NCBI GenBank assembly: GCA_024762915.1
Contig: JANTGL010000003.1
Location: 1 to 32,628 of the forward strand
From: Bacteroidales bacterium
Lineage (GTDB): Bacteria; Bacteroidota; Bacteroidia; Bacteroidales; JAADGE01
Reading direction: 5' to 3'
DNA: 32,628 nucleotides
Made by a program: the position numbers and the translations under genes. Shown here one piece after another: positions 18,854 to 32,362 of this stretch; within the stretch, counting starts at the first letter, position 1; the number at the start of each line of letters is the position of its first letter. The notes under the pieces were generated by a model, which saw nothing but the letters and a program-made list of their open reading frames with translations, did not search any database and was not told the origin of the DNA.

Positions 18854-19592
18854 TTTTTCTGTTTTTTATTTCTCTGACAATTAATGAGATATCTGCGTAA
18901 AAATAATATAAACCTATTAAAATACCTATGATACCAATTATAGGTTGACGAATATTTAAAGGATTAAAAATCATTCGAAATCCGAAAATAATTACAAAAA
19001 TAAATGCAGGATAAGTAAAAAATCGTATAATTATTCGTTTAAAAGACCATTCTCTTTTAGTTTTTAAAATTGTTTTCTCTTCAGGTATTCCGTTAAAAAT
19101 ATTTTTCAAGTGAATATTAAATGTGTTCAAGTATTTTTTATTCGAGCTGAATAATTGAATATAAGGATTATCCGGATTTTTTATGCTGTTAATCAGAAAT
19201 TTTCCCTCACTGAAAATAACAGTTATTTGAGTTCGTGCAATACCTTTTTCATTTTGAGAAATGGCATTTCTATATTGATAAGCAATAATAGATCTTTCAT
19301 TTATTTCACCAATCACAAAATCATATTCTCTGAAAGTACGATTTAATGCTTCAATAATATCTCCTTTTAAAAAAGTTCCCTTAAATTCTCTGAAATTTAA
19401 TTTATTTCTGTAATATAAAATAATTATGATTGATATTGCAAGCCAAATCCAAATTAAAATATCGGAAAAATTATAAGTAACTAAAAGAAAAAAAGCAGGA
19501 AGAATCAGAATTGAATAGTGATTGAAAATTTGTCCGAAAGATAATTTTAATTTTCTGTTTTTAATAATGTAATCAATTTCTGAATTTGTCAT
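18828..19592 (-). CDS. hypothetical integral membrane protein
   Basis: 254 aa; two TM pairs flanking a ~100-aa soluble segment; overlaps the ywbE start by 26 nt. Confidence 0.75.
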   Translation of the reverse strand: MTNSEIDYIIKNRKLKLSFGQIFNHYSILILPAFFLLVTYNFSDILIWIWLAISIIIILYYRNKLNFREFKGTFLKGDIIEALNRTFREYDFVIGEINERSIIAYQYRNAISQNEKGIARTQITVIFSEGKFLINSIKNPDNPYIQLFSSNKKYLNTFNIHLKNIFNGIPEEKTILKTKREWSFKRIIIRFFTYPAFIFVIIFGFRMIFNPLNIRQPIIGIIGILIGLYYFYADISLIVREIKNRKNGTPKTQR

Positions 19593-19604
19593 TTTTACGA
19601 CTAA

Positions 19605-20483
19605 TTATATGTTCTTCATCAATGCCTCAATTTTCTCATATGTTTCACGACTGACCGATGCCAACGGTAAACGAACAAATTTCTTACAAATACCCAGAAT
19701 TTCCAATGCGGCTTTTACGCCTCCGGGATTACCTTCGGAAAATAAAGTATTTGTAAAATCGAGCAATTTGTAGTGAAGTTTTTGTGCGGTTTTTATGTCG
19801 TATTTTAAAGCAGCTCTTACCATATCTGAAAATTCTTTCGGATAGGCATTTGCCGTAACGGAAATAACACCGCTCATTCCCAGAGTGATATAGGGCAGGG
19901 TATAAGTATCGTCACCCGAGAGAACCGTAAAATTATCGGGTTTGTTTTTCAGGATTTGCATCACTTGATTAAAGTTTCCTGATGCTTCTTTTACGGCAAT
20001 GATATTTTCAAAATCATTTGCCAGTTTCAAAGTTGTTTCGGCTGAGATATTTACGGATGTTCTGCCCGGAACGTTATACAAAATAACCGGAACGGGTGAT
20101 GCACCGGCAATACTTTTATAATGAATGTATAAACCTTTTTGTGTCGGTTTGTTGTAATAAGGTGCAGCCGAGAGAATGGCATCAACATTCGTAAAATCAG
20201 TTTTTTTTATTCTGTTAATAACGGCTTGTGTATTATTTCCGCCGATACCGAACACAATCGGTAATTTATGATCCGAAACTTCGGCAATATAATTTAAAAC
20301 GGCTTCTTGTTCTTGTATTGTTAATGTGGGATTTTCGCCGGTTGTTCCCATTACCACAAGAAATTCAACACCGCCGTTTACGATGTGTTCGGTTAATTTT
20401 TCCAAAGCATTAAAATCAATGCTGTCATCATATCTGAAAGGAGTAACCATGGCTACACCTGTTCCTTTTAATTTGTTTTGCAT
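19605..20483 (-). CDS. dapA: 4-hydroxy-tetrahydrodipicolinate synthase
   Basis: GTGVAMVTPFRYDDSIDFNAL, MGTTGENPTLT, YNVPGRTSVNIS, IIAVKEASGN, LSGDDTYTLP. Confidence 0.96.
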   Translation of the reverse strand: MQNKLKGTGVAMVTPFRYDDSIDFNALEKLTEHIVNGGVEFLVVMGTTGENPTLTIQEQEAVLNYIAEVSDHKLPIVFGIGGNNTQAVINRIKKTDFTNVDAILSAAPYYNKPTQKGLYIHYKSIAGASPVPVILYNVPGRTSVNISAETTLKLANDFENIIAVKEASGNFNQVMQILKNKPDNFTVLSGDDTYTLPYITLGMSGVISVTANAYPKEFSDMVRAALKYDIKTAQKLHYKLLDFTNTLFSEGNPGGVKAALEILGICKKFVRLPLASVSRETYEKIEALMKNI

Positions 20484-20501
20484 TTTTTAGCTTTTAAGAT
20501 C

Positions 20502-21023
20502 TTATGCTTGTTTTATAACACTCAAATAATAAGTAACCTGTTCTATAAGGAAATTTAAATTTTGATTGTTGTTCAGATTTATATTCAAATCGGAATATTT
20601 ACAATCAATAAGTCCCGAAACTTTAAACTTCGCTTTTGAAAGCGCAAAAAGATATTCGGTATAAAATAGTTTTTCGGTACAAAGATTGATAAGGATATCC
20701 GTTTTTTCATTCAGAAAATCACTGATAACAGATTCATTTATTTTACCGAATTTTGTTATGTGTTTATCCGAAAAAAAATTATTCTTATCTTGTCCGAAAT
20801 AATTATTTCCGATTTCATCAGGTTTGAAAACATATGCTAATGTACTGACAATTATGCCTTTTTTAGATAGTTCGGAAGAAAATTGCTTTACCTTTTCATA
20901 ATCGGATTTATTTCGAATGCAATATAAAACAGAAATAGTATTTGCAGTTTCAAAATTAGAAAATTGAACGTCACGCCGAATGCGTTTAATGTTTTTTGTG
21001 ATGATAAAATCTTTTAAACTCAC
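20502..21023 (-). CDS. conserved Bacteroidetes hypothetical protein, likely DUF6913 family
   Basis: 173 aa between ligA and dapA; NLCTEKLFYTEYLFALSKAKFKVSG pattern matches what I recall of the family. Confidence 0.7.
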   Translation of the reverse strand: MSLKDFIITKNIKRIRRDVQFSNFETANTISVLYCIRNKSDYEKVKQFSSELSKKGIIVSTLAYVFKPDEIGNNYFGQDKNNFFSDKHITKFGKINESVISDFLNEKTDILINLCTEKLFYTEYLFALSKAKFKVSGLIDCKYSDLNINLNNNQNLNFLIEQVTYYLSVIKQA

Positions 21024-21081
21024 TTTCCCGGGTTTATATTTTTATTTACAATATTACAAAATCAAAACGGTTTTAAAAAAT

Positions 21082-24094
<3,013 letters not shown>

Positions 24095-24103
24095 TGTATG
24101 AGA

Positions 24104-25165
24104 TTAATTATTAAGTATTTGCATGGCTTCTTTAAGAGTGATTAGTTTGCCGTTATTGATTGCTATTACATAAGCTTCAGGTATTTTTTTTTGAACTTCT
24201 TTTTGAAGCTTTGCTATTTCATTATAGGATTTCGTATTGCCGGTAAAATATCGATAATACCTGCCGTCTTCAATACATTCGACATTTTTAATACCTTTAA
24301 AATTCTCAGGATTTGTATCTATCTTTTTACTTGAAAATGAAAGTTGAACTTTAAATGTAATATCATTATTTGTATTAACTGTTTTATTTTGATGTTCGGT
24401 TTCGTATTTGTATTTTTTGACGGCACGGTATATGGCTGAAGCAATAATTGCTTGACCGTTTTCAGTATTTAAAAATTTTTCTTCAGTCGGATTTGTTATA
24501 AAACCGGTTTCAATTAAAATACTCGGCATCGAACAGTTCCACAGAACGACTAAACCGGCTTGTCTGACATCTCGATCGGATCTCTTTGCTTTTTCTTTAA
24601 ATTCTTCTTGTACCAATTCAGCTAATCTGATACTTTTTTCAAGATAAGCATTTTGATATAATGAAAAAATAATATCGGATTCGGGAGAATTCGGGTCAAA
24701 CCCTTCATATTTTGTTTGGTAATTATCTTCAATGAGAATAACCGAGTTTTCACGTTTTACAACATTTAATTGTTTGTCAGCTCGGTTTAATCCCATTATA
24801 AAAGTTGAAGTTCCGGTTACTGTTTTTTTTGTGCTGGCATTCACATGAATCGAAATAAATAAATCGGCATTATTGCGATTTGCTGTTTCGGAACGTTCAT
24901 GAAGTTCAATAAACTTATCAGTTTTTCGCGTATAAATTACTTTGACGTCCGGTAAATTTTCTTCAATGTATTTTCCTAACTTTAAAGCAATTGCAAGAGT
25001 GATGTTTTTTTCTTTACTTATTGTCCCTGAAGCACCCGGATCTTTTCCTCCGTGTCCTGCATCAATAATAATAACATTAACTTTATCGTTCTTATTTTGG
25101 GCTGTTGATATTTGACAGAAAAAAAAGATTCCGACAACAAAAAGAAGTTTAAAGAGTTTATTCAT
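24104..25165 (-). CDS. N-acetylmuramoyl-L-alanine amidase (Amidase_3) with C-terminal SPOR-like domain
   Basis: VIIDAGHGGKDPGASG, LHERSETANRNNADLFISIHVNAS, PSILIETGFITNPTEE; C-term VQLSFSSKKI...YRYFTGNTKSYNEIAKLQKEVQKK. Confidence 0.93.
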   Translation of the reverse strand: MNKLFKLLFVVGIFFFCQISTAQNKNDKVNVIIIDAGHGGKDPGASGTISKEKNITLAIALKLGKYIEENLPDVKVIYTRKTDKFIELHERSETANRNNADLFISIHVNASTKKTVTGTSTFIMGLNRADKQLNVVKRENSVILIEDNYQTKYEGFDPNSPESDIIFSLYQNAYLEKSIRLAELVQEEFKEKAKRSDRDVRQAGLVVLWNCSMPSILIETGFITNPTEEKFLNTENGQAIIASAIYRAVKKYKYETEHQNKTVNTNNDITFKVQLSFSSKKIDTNPENFKGIKNVECIEDGRYYRYFTGNTKSYNEIAKLQKEVQKKIPEAYVIAINNGKLITLKEAMQILNN

Positions 25166-25257
25166 TTTAAGTTTTTTTCAATTCTTTTAACAATAATTAA
25201 TACAATGAGTTTCTAATAATTGTGTTAATATTTTAATTTTGCGTAAATTTACAACCT

Positions 25258-27885
25258 TTGATTCAAAACAAAAATAATATATTAATTGCAAATATTTCGG
25301 TTTTTTTCGTAAAGTATGTTTTTACGATACTGTTTTTAGTATCCGTAAGTTATTCCTTCTCACAGCAAGATTCTTTATTTCAGGATGATACAATAAAAAA
25401 TAGTCTTTCAAAAGAGACTGTATCGATAAAAGATTCAGTTTCAGAAAATAGTAAAGATACCTTAAAAAATGATGCAATATCTCCCGACGCTGTTGATCAG
25501 GTAATCGATTATGCTTGTAATGATTCTATTTTGTTTTCTTTTACCGAAGAAAAAATGTTTTTATACGGAAGCGGTGATATTACGGCAAAAGATATGGATT
25601 TAAAATCATCCTATGTTGAAATCAGTACAAAAGGCAGTTATTTGTATTCTAAAACAGTATCAGACAGCATTGGTACAACTGAAATAAAACCTATTTTGAA
25701 ACAAGATGACGAAACTTTTTCCGTCAGCAGCATTAAATATAATTTCAGAACAAAAAAAGCTCTTGTGAAAAATGTAAAAACTGAAATGGAACAAGGTTTT
25801 TTACACAGTAATGTTGCTAAAATGCAAACCAATAAAGAATTTCATATTAAAGACGGTAAATTTACGACCTGTGATTTAGATCATCCGCATTTTTATATAG
25901 AATTAACCAAAGCCAAAAAAATTCCCGATAAGCATGTTATTTCCGGACCCATGTATTTTGTGATTGCCGATATTCCGCTCTATATAATCGGTTTACCTTT
26001 CGGAATATTACCGAATCAAAAACACAATTCATCCGGTTTGATAATTCCGGAATACGGCGAAGAACGTGAAAGGGGGTTCTTCCTCCGAAACGGCGGGTAT
26101 TTTTGGGCAATTAATGATTATATTAATGCTGCTGTTCTCGGAGATATATATTCTCGCGGAAGTTGGGGACTTACGGTAAAATCAAATTTTAAAAAATTAT
26201 ATAAATATTCCGGCAGCTTGGAAATGAAATATAATCTGATACGAACCGGAGAAGAAATATTGATTGATTCAAAAAAAACAAGTTCATTTTCAATTGTAGG
26301 AAGTTTTCAACAAGATGCAAAAGCAAATCCGAACGGAACCTTTTCAACTTCACTTAATTTCGGCCAAAATTTTCAATTATCTGCACAAAATTTAAATGAT
26401 TTTACTGATAATACGAAATCTTCAAATATTTCTTACAGATGGTCAAAGCCCGGAAGTATTTTTAATTTCAGTGCAAATATCAGAGGAACTCAAAATACGA
26501 AGAATCACTCCGTAAATATTTTATTACCTGATTTATCTTTTAACATAAAAAGACAGATGCCGTTCAAAAGACTCGGTGTCGGAACAAATAAATGGTACCA
26601 AAAAATCGGCTATACTTTTAGTGTAAAAGCAAAAAATTCATTAACAACCGGTGATTCAACTTTGTTTCAAAAAGATGTCTTGTATAAAATGAAAAACGGT
26701 TTACAATATAACTTACCTGTCAGTACGTCTTTTTCTTTGTTAAATTATATTAATGTAAGTCCGTCATTAAATATTACGGGGCGTGCTTACACTAATTATA
26801 TCAGACAAAATAATATTGTCTTAATCGAAAATAATGAAATCGTTTCTGCGATTAAAAATGATACCGTATACAAAACGACATTTCCGTTTGATTTTTCTTT
26901 TTCAATTCCAATGTCAACTAAAATATACGGTATTTTTAATATAAATAAAGGACGATTACAAGCAATACGCCATGTCATGTCTCCTTCCTTGTCATTTAGT
27001 TATCGACCGGATTTCAGCCGAGAATTTTGGGGGTATTACGGATTTGATAATACGGACAGTACATTTTATTCTTATTATAAGGGAAATTTATTTAACGGAC
27101 CGCCGTCCGGAGAATCAGGTGCAATCAATTTTTCTTTAGGGAATAATTTTGAAATGAAATTAAAAAGTAAAAATGATACGGTTTCAGAATCGAAAAAAGT
27201 TAAATTATTGGATAATTTAAATATGGGGATTTCATACAATTTAGCTGCTGATTCAATTAATTTTTCAAATCTTTCAATTCGAGGGAATACCAGATTACTG
27301 AAAAATTTTTCCTTAACATTCGGTGCGGATTTTGATCCTTATGTCAGAGATTCGGCAGGTTTAAAAATAAATACGTTTGAATGGAATGAAAATCATCGTA
27401 TTGTCAGATTTAATACCGGGCGTATCGGACTGTCGGGTTCTTTAAAACCGACTAAATCAAAAACGAAAGAAAACCAAATTCATTCGGATTTTTACTATTA
27501 TCAACATCCGGAAATCCCTTATGCTGATTTTGATATTCCATGGAATTTAACCGCAAATTATAATTTGAATATTGTTAATAAATTTGATAGTCCCTCCCAA
27601 CTTTATGTCAGAAATTTAACACAAACAGTTTCTTTAAGCGGTAATTTTTCCTTAACGGAAAATTGGAAAATCACGGCAAAAACAAATTATGACATTGCTG
27701 CTAAAAAGTTTTCATATGCACAATTTACGGTTTATCGTGATTTGCATTGTTGGGAAATGAGTTTTAATGTCATTCCTTTCGGAACATTAAGAAGTTATTC
27801 CTTTCGAATCAATATAAAATCTTCGGTATTCAAGGGTGTTGAATACAATAAACGAAAAGAATGGAATAAAAGTAAACTTTATTAA
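25258..27885 (+). CDS. LPS-assembly (LptD/OstA-like) outer-membrane protein
   Basis: TTG start, signal peptide, OstA-like segment (YGSGDITAKDMDLKSSYVEISTKGSYLYS...KAKKIPDKHVISGPMYFVIADIPLYIIGLPFGILPNQKHNSSGLIIPEYGE), then large beta-barrel. Confidence 0.88.
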   Translation: MIQNKNNILIANISVFFVKYVFTILFLVSVSYSFSQQDSLFQDDTIKNSLSKETVSIKDSVSENSKDTLKNDAISPDAVDQVIDYACNDSILFSFTEEKMFLYGSGDITAKDMDLKSSYVEISTKGSYLYSKTVSDSIGTTEIKPILKQDDETFSVSSIKYNFRTKKALVKNVKTEMEQGFLHSNVAKMQTNKEFHIKDGKFTTCDLDHPHFYIELTKAKKIPDKHVISGPMYFVIADIPLYIIGLPFGILPNQKHNSSGLIIPEYGEERERGFFLRNGGYFWAINDYINAAVLGDIYSRGSWGLTVKSNFKKLYKYSGSLEMKYNLIRTGEEILIDSKKTSSFSIVGSFQQDAKANPNGTFSTSLNFGQNFQLSAQNLNDFTDNTKSSNISYRWSKPGSIFNFSANIRGTQNTKNHSVNILLPDLSFNIKRQMPFKRLGVGTNKWYQKIGYTFSVKAKNSLTTGDSTLFQKDVLYKMKNGLQYNLPVSTSFSLLNYINVSPSLNITGRAYTNYIRQNNIVLIENNEIVSAIKNDTVYKTTFPFDFSFSIPMSTKIYGIFNINKGRLQAIRHVMSPSLSFSYRPDFSREFWGYYGFDNTDSTFYSYYKGNLFNGPPSGESGAINFSLGNNFEMKLKSKNDTVSESKKVKLLDNLNMGISYNLAADSINFSNLSIRGNTRLLKNFSLTFGADFDPYVRDSAGLKINTFEWNENHRIVRFNTGRIGLSGSLKPTKSKTKENQIHSDFYYYQHPEIPYADFDIPWNLTANYNLNIVNKFDSPSQLYVRNLTQTVSLSGNFSLTENWKITAKTNYDIAAKKFSYAQFTVYRDLHCWEMSFNVIPFGTLRSYSFRINIKSSVFKGVEYNKRKEWNKSKLY

Positions 27886-27903
27886 AATGCCGTAAGTATT
27901 TAA

Positions 27904-28791
27904 TTATTCCTGTTGGGAATAAGTATGGACACTGTTTTTTGCAGAAGGCATATAATTTACACCAAACCAGGCAGATAACAAAAACACAAAAGAGATACTT
28001 AGTATCCATAAATGTAATTTTGTACGATTTTTATGATGTGTTCTGATATGAATGTAAATAAGATACACCAACAATGTTAATAATGCCCATGTTTCCTTCG
28101 GATCCCAAGTCCAATAATTCCCCCATGCTTCTTTAGCCCAAAGCGCACCGAATGTAATTCCCAATGTTAAAAAGGCAAATCCGATATATACAATATCGTC
28201 TGCCATTTTTAAAATTTTATGATTGTCTTCATTCTTTTCATCAGACAAAATATCAATAATAAAAAAAATCGGATAAAAAATTATTGAGATTATTTTGCCG
28301 AATACATTCAGATTCGGATAAGATTTAATAAGACCTTTAATAGAAACTAACCAAGAAACTCCCAAAACGGCATATGATAAAATATAAACAATGACATGAG
28401 GAACAAACCAATAACTTTGTAATGCCGGCATTAAGGTTTTATTATAAGTCTCGGGATGAGCTAAATTTACAAATATAAATACCAAAGCCATTAAATTCGT
28501 GAAAGCCAAAAACCAAAAATATTTCCAGCGGTTAAAAGTTATAATTCCTAATAAAATTAAGAAAACAGAATACCATAATCTTGTTTCTCCTTTTGTTCTA
28601 AGAGGAGGGCGTTCAAGATGTATCCAAAGCCCTGTAATAAAAATTATAAAAATAATTAATGCTGTAATTGTCAGTAAATTAGCTAAAGTAACCTTAAGTT
28701 TCCTTTTTATCGGGAAAAATAATAGACCAAAAGCTAAAATAAGTAATGCGGAAGCTGAATATGCTGCTAAAGGAAAATTTGTCCAGTTCAT
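27904..28791 (-). CDS. ccsA: cytochrome c biogenesis protein CcsA
   Basis: Multi-TM with WWD motif WGNYWTWDPKETWALLTLLVYLIYIHIR and conserved VPHVIVYILSYAVLG. Confidence 0.93.
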   Translation of the reverse strand: MNWTNFPLAAYSASALLILAFGLLFFPIKRKLKVTLANLLTITALIIFIIFITGLWIHLERPPLRTKGETRLWYSVFLILLGIITFNRWKYFWFLAFTNLMALVFIFVNLAHPETYNKTLMPALQSYWFVPHVIVYILSYAVLGVSWLVSIKGLIKSYPNLNVFGKIISIIFYPIFFIIDILSDEKNEDNHKILKMADDIVYIGFAFLTLGITFGALWAKEAWGNYWTWDPKETWALLTLLVYLIYIHIRTHHKNRTKLHLWILSISFVFLLSAWFGVNYMPSAKNSVHTYSQQE

Positions 28792-28792
28792 T

Positions 28793-30163
28793 TTATTGAT
28801 TTTTTTCGTTTAAATTATTATTTTTTTCTTCTTCCTCTTCTTTTTTTGAGCTAAAACTTCCTATCCAAAAAATGTAAAATGCTCCGGCGATTAACAGAAA
28901 AATTCCGCTGTAAACAACCGGAAGCCACGGATCTTTTCCGGCTTCAATAAGACTGTAGTTCGACCATTTTCCCATTTGTTCGTTATAACTTGTTTGATAC
29001 AGTTTCCATCCTTCAACCACTTTAGGGCTGTTAACTTTCAATGAAAATTCTTCGGTATTTTCGCCCGGCAGAAAAGCTTTAACATGAGAACTGAATTCTT
29101 TTGCTTCGGGTTGCAACATTGCAAAATAATAGTTGTTGTTTACATCAATATTTTTGCGAGACCAGGCAAAATTTCCGCAAGTCATCCATCCGCTTTTAAT
29201 AATTGAATCATTTTTATCATAAACCTCAACTTCGGCTGCCGGAAGGGAAGCAAAAGCATTGGTTGAAGTAAATTCCTGATACAAACTGTCAGAAGGATAG
29301 GCATATTTATAAAAAGTTTTAATCTTTATTTTCCAATCTAAGAATTTTTCTTCGTCATTTTTATGAATGATGAAGTGTTGATTGCTTTCGGGCATCAGCA
29401 AATTATTTGTCTTTTTTTCAACCAATACAATTTTCGGATTATATTCGGAAATATCAAATTTCACCAATTGCAGCTTAAAGGGTAATTTATATTGTTTATC
29501 AGAAAAAAAATCTTTTACAATATTGGTCGGTGCCGCATCATTATTTAACACAAAATACGTTCGTTTTGCATCGGAACTTCCGGCGACACCTGCTAAAATA
29601 ATGATGTATAAACCTAAATGACTCAATAAAGTTCCGAGTCTTTTGAATTTAAACGGATAAGCAATTTTTACGGTTGCAAAACCCAGAGAAGTTAAGAAAA
29701 ACAAATAGGAAAGGCCTAATAACCAACTTGTTGAAAGATGTTTAAATCCGATATCAAACCAAAAATTATTTTTCAATATGACACCCGGATCGGTTTGAGG
29801 AATTATTCCCAACAAAGCAGAAGTTACGGCAAAAAGAACCGTAGATGTGACTGCAGCAGGAATGCTTGAAAGCCATTTTATAATTTTCTGTTCTCTTTCA
29901 AATTTATACAAAACAATAATTAGCAATGAATAACTAATTGAAATTGATAAGTTTAAAGGAAATTCCGGAAAATTAATCGGGTTTTTCGTGATGAACCCTA
30001 CTATTATTCCTAATAGAATTAACAGTCCTGATATTACAAAACCCTCTTTATATTGCCATGTACCGTGAAATAATTTTCTTTTCAATTTTTCTTTTTCCAC
30101 TACGTTTCTTTTTTTTGCAAAGATAAAAAAACATACTAAAAAGTCTTTTATTATTGAAAACAT
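28793..30163 (-). CDS. ResB/Ccs1-like cytochrome c biogenesis protein
   Basis: TM segments with FKRLGTLLSHLGLYIIILAGVAGSSDAKRTYFVLN, large soluble domain and final TM; 1 nt upstream of ccsA. Confidence 0.88.
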   Translation of the reverse strand: MFSIIKDFLVCFFIFAKKRNVVEKEKLKRKLFHGTWQYKEGFVISGLLILLGIIVGFITKNPINFPEFPLNLSISISYSLLIIVLYKFEREQKIIKWLSSIPAAVTSTVLFAVTSALLGIIPQTDPGVILKNNFWFDIGFKHLSTSWLLGLSYLFFLTSLGFATVKIAYPFKFKRLGTLLSHLGLYIIILAGVAGSSDAKRTYFVLNNDAAPTNIVKDFFSDKQYKLPFKLQLVKFDISEYNPKIVLVEKKTNNLLMPESNQHFIIHKNDEEKFLDWKIKIKTFYKYAYPSDSLYQEFTSTNAFASLPAAEVEVYDKNDSIIKSGWMTCGNFAWSRKNIDVNNNYYFAMLQPEAKEFSSHVKAFLPGENTEEFSLKVNSPKVVEGWKLYQTSYNEQMGKWSNYSLIEAGKDPWLPVVYSGIFLLIAGAFYIFWIGSFSSKKEEEEEKNNNLNEKNQ

Positions 30164-30203
30164 ATTATTTTTATTTCAATAATTCTCGATTATTATTAAT
30201 TTA

Positions 30204-30235
30204 TTTGACGAATTACAGTTAAAATATTATTTTCG
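30204..30235 (+). promoter_or_regulatory. candidate Bacteroidetes promoter (TTTG-N20-TATTTTCG) upstream of DUF349 gene
   Basis: TTTG at 30204-30207 and TATTTTCG at 30228-30235 (one mismatch to TAnnTTTG), about 20-nt spacer. Confidence 0.45.
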
Positions 30236-30291
30236 CAGATTGAAATTAATTATGTTCTGAATAAATGTTTTTATTATAAAATTAAGTGCTC

Positions 30292-32352
30292 ATGTCTGAT
30301 AAACCTGTTAATCCGATTGAAAATAATTCTGAATCAGTAAATGATAAAAATGAATTGTCAACTGCTGACAAAATTCATCAAAAAATTCATGATTTAAAGA
30401 ATAATTCTAAAGATGAAAAATCTGAGATACCTGTTCCGCTTGAAGAGGGTGAAGTTTCTGATAATATTGATGATATTGAAACAATAAAAGAACCTTCCGA
30501 AGAGAATTCCGGTGACAATGAAACTGAAGAAATTCAGGAAGAAAATTCTGAAACAAAGGAAGATACAATTCCGGTTATCGATAAAAAATTAGTGATACCT
30601 AAAGAAATTCCGGAAGAAAAAGAAGTTGTTACAGAGGACTATTCTCTTTATTCAAAAGAAGAATTAAGTGAAAAATTGAATGATTTATTGAAAACAGATT
30701 ATAAAGCATCTTTTGAAAAAGCAATTCGGAAAATAAAAGAATCATATAATAAACTTACCGAACAAGATACACAAGAAAAGAAAGCTTCATTTATTGATGA
30801 CGGAGGAAAAGAAGAAGATTTTGAACCTGTTAAAGATGAAACGGATATTAAATTTAAAGAATTATATCAACGATTTCTTGATAAAAAAGAAACTTTTGAA
30901 ATAAGATTAAATGAAGAAAAAAAGAAAAATCTTGAATTAAAATATCAAGTAATTGAAGAAATAAAAGAACTTGTTAATAAACCTGAAACTTTTACCAAAA
31001 CATTTAATAAATTCAAAAACCTGCAAAAAAAATGGAATGAAATCGGTTTAGTGCCTAAAAATGATGTCAAAGCATTATTTGATGAATACAATAAAAATAT
31101 TCAAAAATTTTATGAATATGTTGAAGTAAATAAAGAACTCAGAGACTTAGATTTTAAGAAAAATTATGAAATAAAAATTTCTTTATGTGAGAAAGCCGAG
31201 GAATTACTGTTGGAAACGAATTCGAACAAAGCTAAAAAGGAGCTTCAAATGCTTCATAAAAAATGGAAAGAAACAGGAGCCGTTTCGAACGAAGTTCGTG
31301 ATGAATTATGGTCAAGATTTCAGAATACAACAATAAAAATTAATGAAAGATACAGCGGATATCTTGAAGAAATTAAAGAACAACAAGAAAAAAACCTGGA
31401 ATCGAAACAGTTTTTAGTTGAAAAAGCTGAAGAGTTGGCCGGTAAAGAATATGAAACACATATTGAATGGAAAAATGCTTCAGATAAGGTAATTGAAATT
31501 CAAAAACTTTGGAAGAAAATCGGTTATGTTCCGAAAGAATTTAATAATAAAATTTATTCTCAATTTAAAATTGCTTGTGATACTTTTTTTGAACGTATTC
31601 GTAAATATTATGAAGAAACAGAAAAAGATCGTGAAGATAATTATCAAAAGAAATTAGATTTATGCACCCGTGCTGAAAGTCTTCAGGATTCAACTGAGTG
31701 GGTGAAAACAGCAGATATTTATAAACATATTCAGGAAGAATGGAAAAAAATAGGTCCCGTTCCGAAAAAGAAATCCGATGAAATCTGGAAACGATTCAGA
31801 AAAGCTTGTAATAATTTCTTCGACAGAAAAAAAGAATATTATAAAAACAGAAAAGCAAACGAAAAAGAAAATTTCATTAAAAAACAAGAAATTATTGAGA
31901 AAATAAAAAATTATGAACTCTCAAAAGATCAAAATGAAAGTTTAAAACATTTGAAAGAATTTCAAAATGAATTCATTTCAATAGGATATGTTCCTTTTGA
32001 ACATAAAGATGAGATTTATGAGCAATTTCATTCTGCCGTAAATACTCAATATGAAAAACTGAATATCAGCAAAGAGAAATTAGAAGAGATAAAATTTTCG
32101 GAAAATATTAAAGCTTTAAAGCAATCACCGGATTCTGATTTTTTAATTCAGAAAGAAATGGGTAAAGTTCAAAATCAAATTGATAAACTTAATGATGATA
32201 TTAAAGTTTGGGAAAATAATATCGGTTTCTTTTCAAGTTCTTCTAAATCAGAATCTTTATTGAAGAATGTTATTGAAAAAATTGACAAAGCAAAAGCCAA
32301 GGTTGTCTCATTGAAAAATAAGATGATTGAATTGGAAAAAACACAAGAATAA
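30292..32352 (+). CDS. DUF349 repeat protein
   Basis: Acidic low-complexity N-terminus, then five repeats such as [32 protein letters not shown] and [34 protein letters not shown] track starts at GTG 30286, ATG 30292 preferred. Confidence 0.9.
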   Translation: MSDKPVNPIENNSESVNDKNELSTADKIHQKIHDLKNNSKDEKSEIPVPLEEGEVSDNIDDIETIKEPSEENSGDNETEEIQEENSETKEDTIPVIDKKLVIPKEIPEEKEVVTEDYSLYSKEELSEKLNDLLKTDYKASFEKAIRKIKESYNKLTEQDTQEKKASFIDDGGKEEDFEPVKDETDIKFKELYQRFLDKKETFEIRLNEEKKKNLELKYQVIEEIKELVNKPETFTKTFNKFKNLQKKWNEIGLVPKNDVKALFDEYNKNIQKFYEYVEVNKELRDLDFKKNYEIKISLCEKAEELLLETNSNKAKKELQMLHKKWKETGAVSNEVRDELWSRFQNTTIKINERYSGYLEEIKEQQEKNLESKQFLVEKAEELAGKEYETHIEWKNASDKVIEIQKLWKKIGYVPKEFNNKIYSQFKIACDTFFERIRKYYEETEKDREDNYQKKLDLCTRAESLQDSTEWVKTADIYKHIQEEWKKIGPVPKKKSDEIWKRFRKACNNFFDRKKEYYKNRKANEKENFIKKQEIIEKIKNYELSKDQNESLKHLKEFQNEFISIGYVPFEHKDEIYEQFHSAVNTQYEKLNISKEKLEEIKFSENIKALKQSPDSDFLIQKEMGKVQNQIDKLNDDIKVWENNIGFFSSSSKSESLLKNVIEKIDKAKAKVVSLKNKMIELEKTQE

Positions 32353-32362
32353 AGGAAATCTT

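Noticed and set aside
27877-27900. Possible terminator between convergent lptD-like and ccsA genes (AATAAAAGTAAACTTTATT)
   Set aside because: Stem is short, AT-only in effect and bulged; not strong enough to call.
28499-28813. 104-aa plus-strand ORF opposite ccsA
   Set aside because: Antisense shadow of TM-coding sequence.
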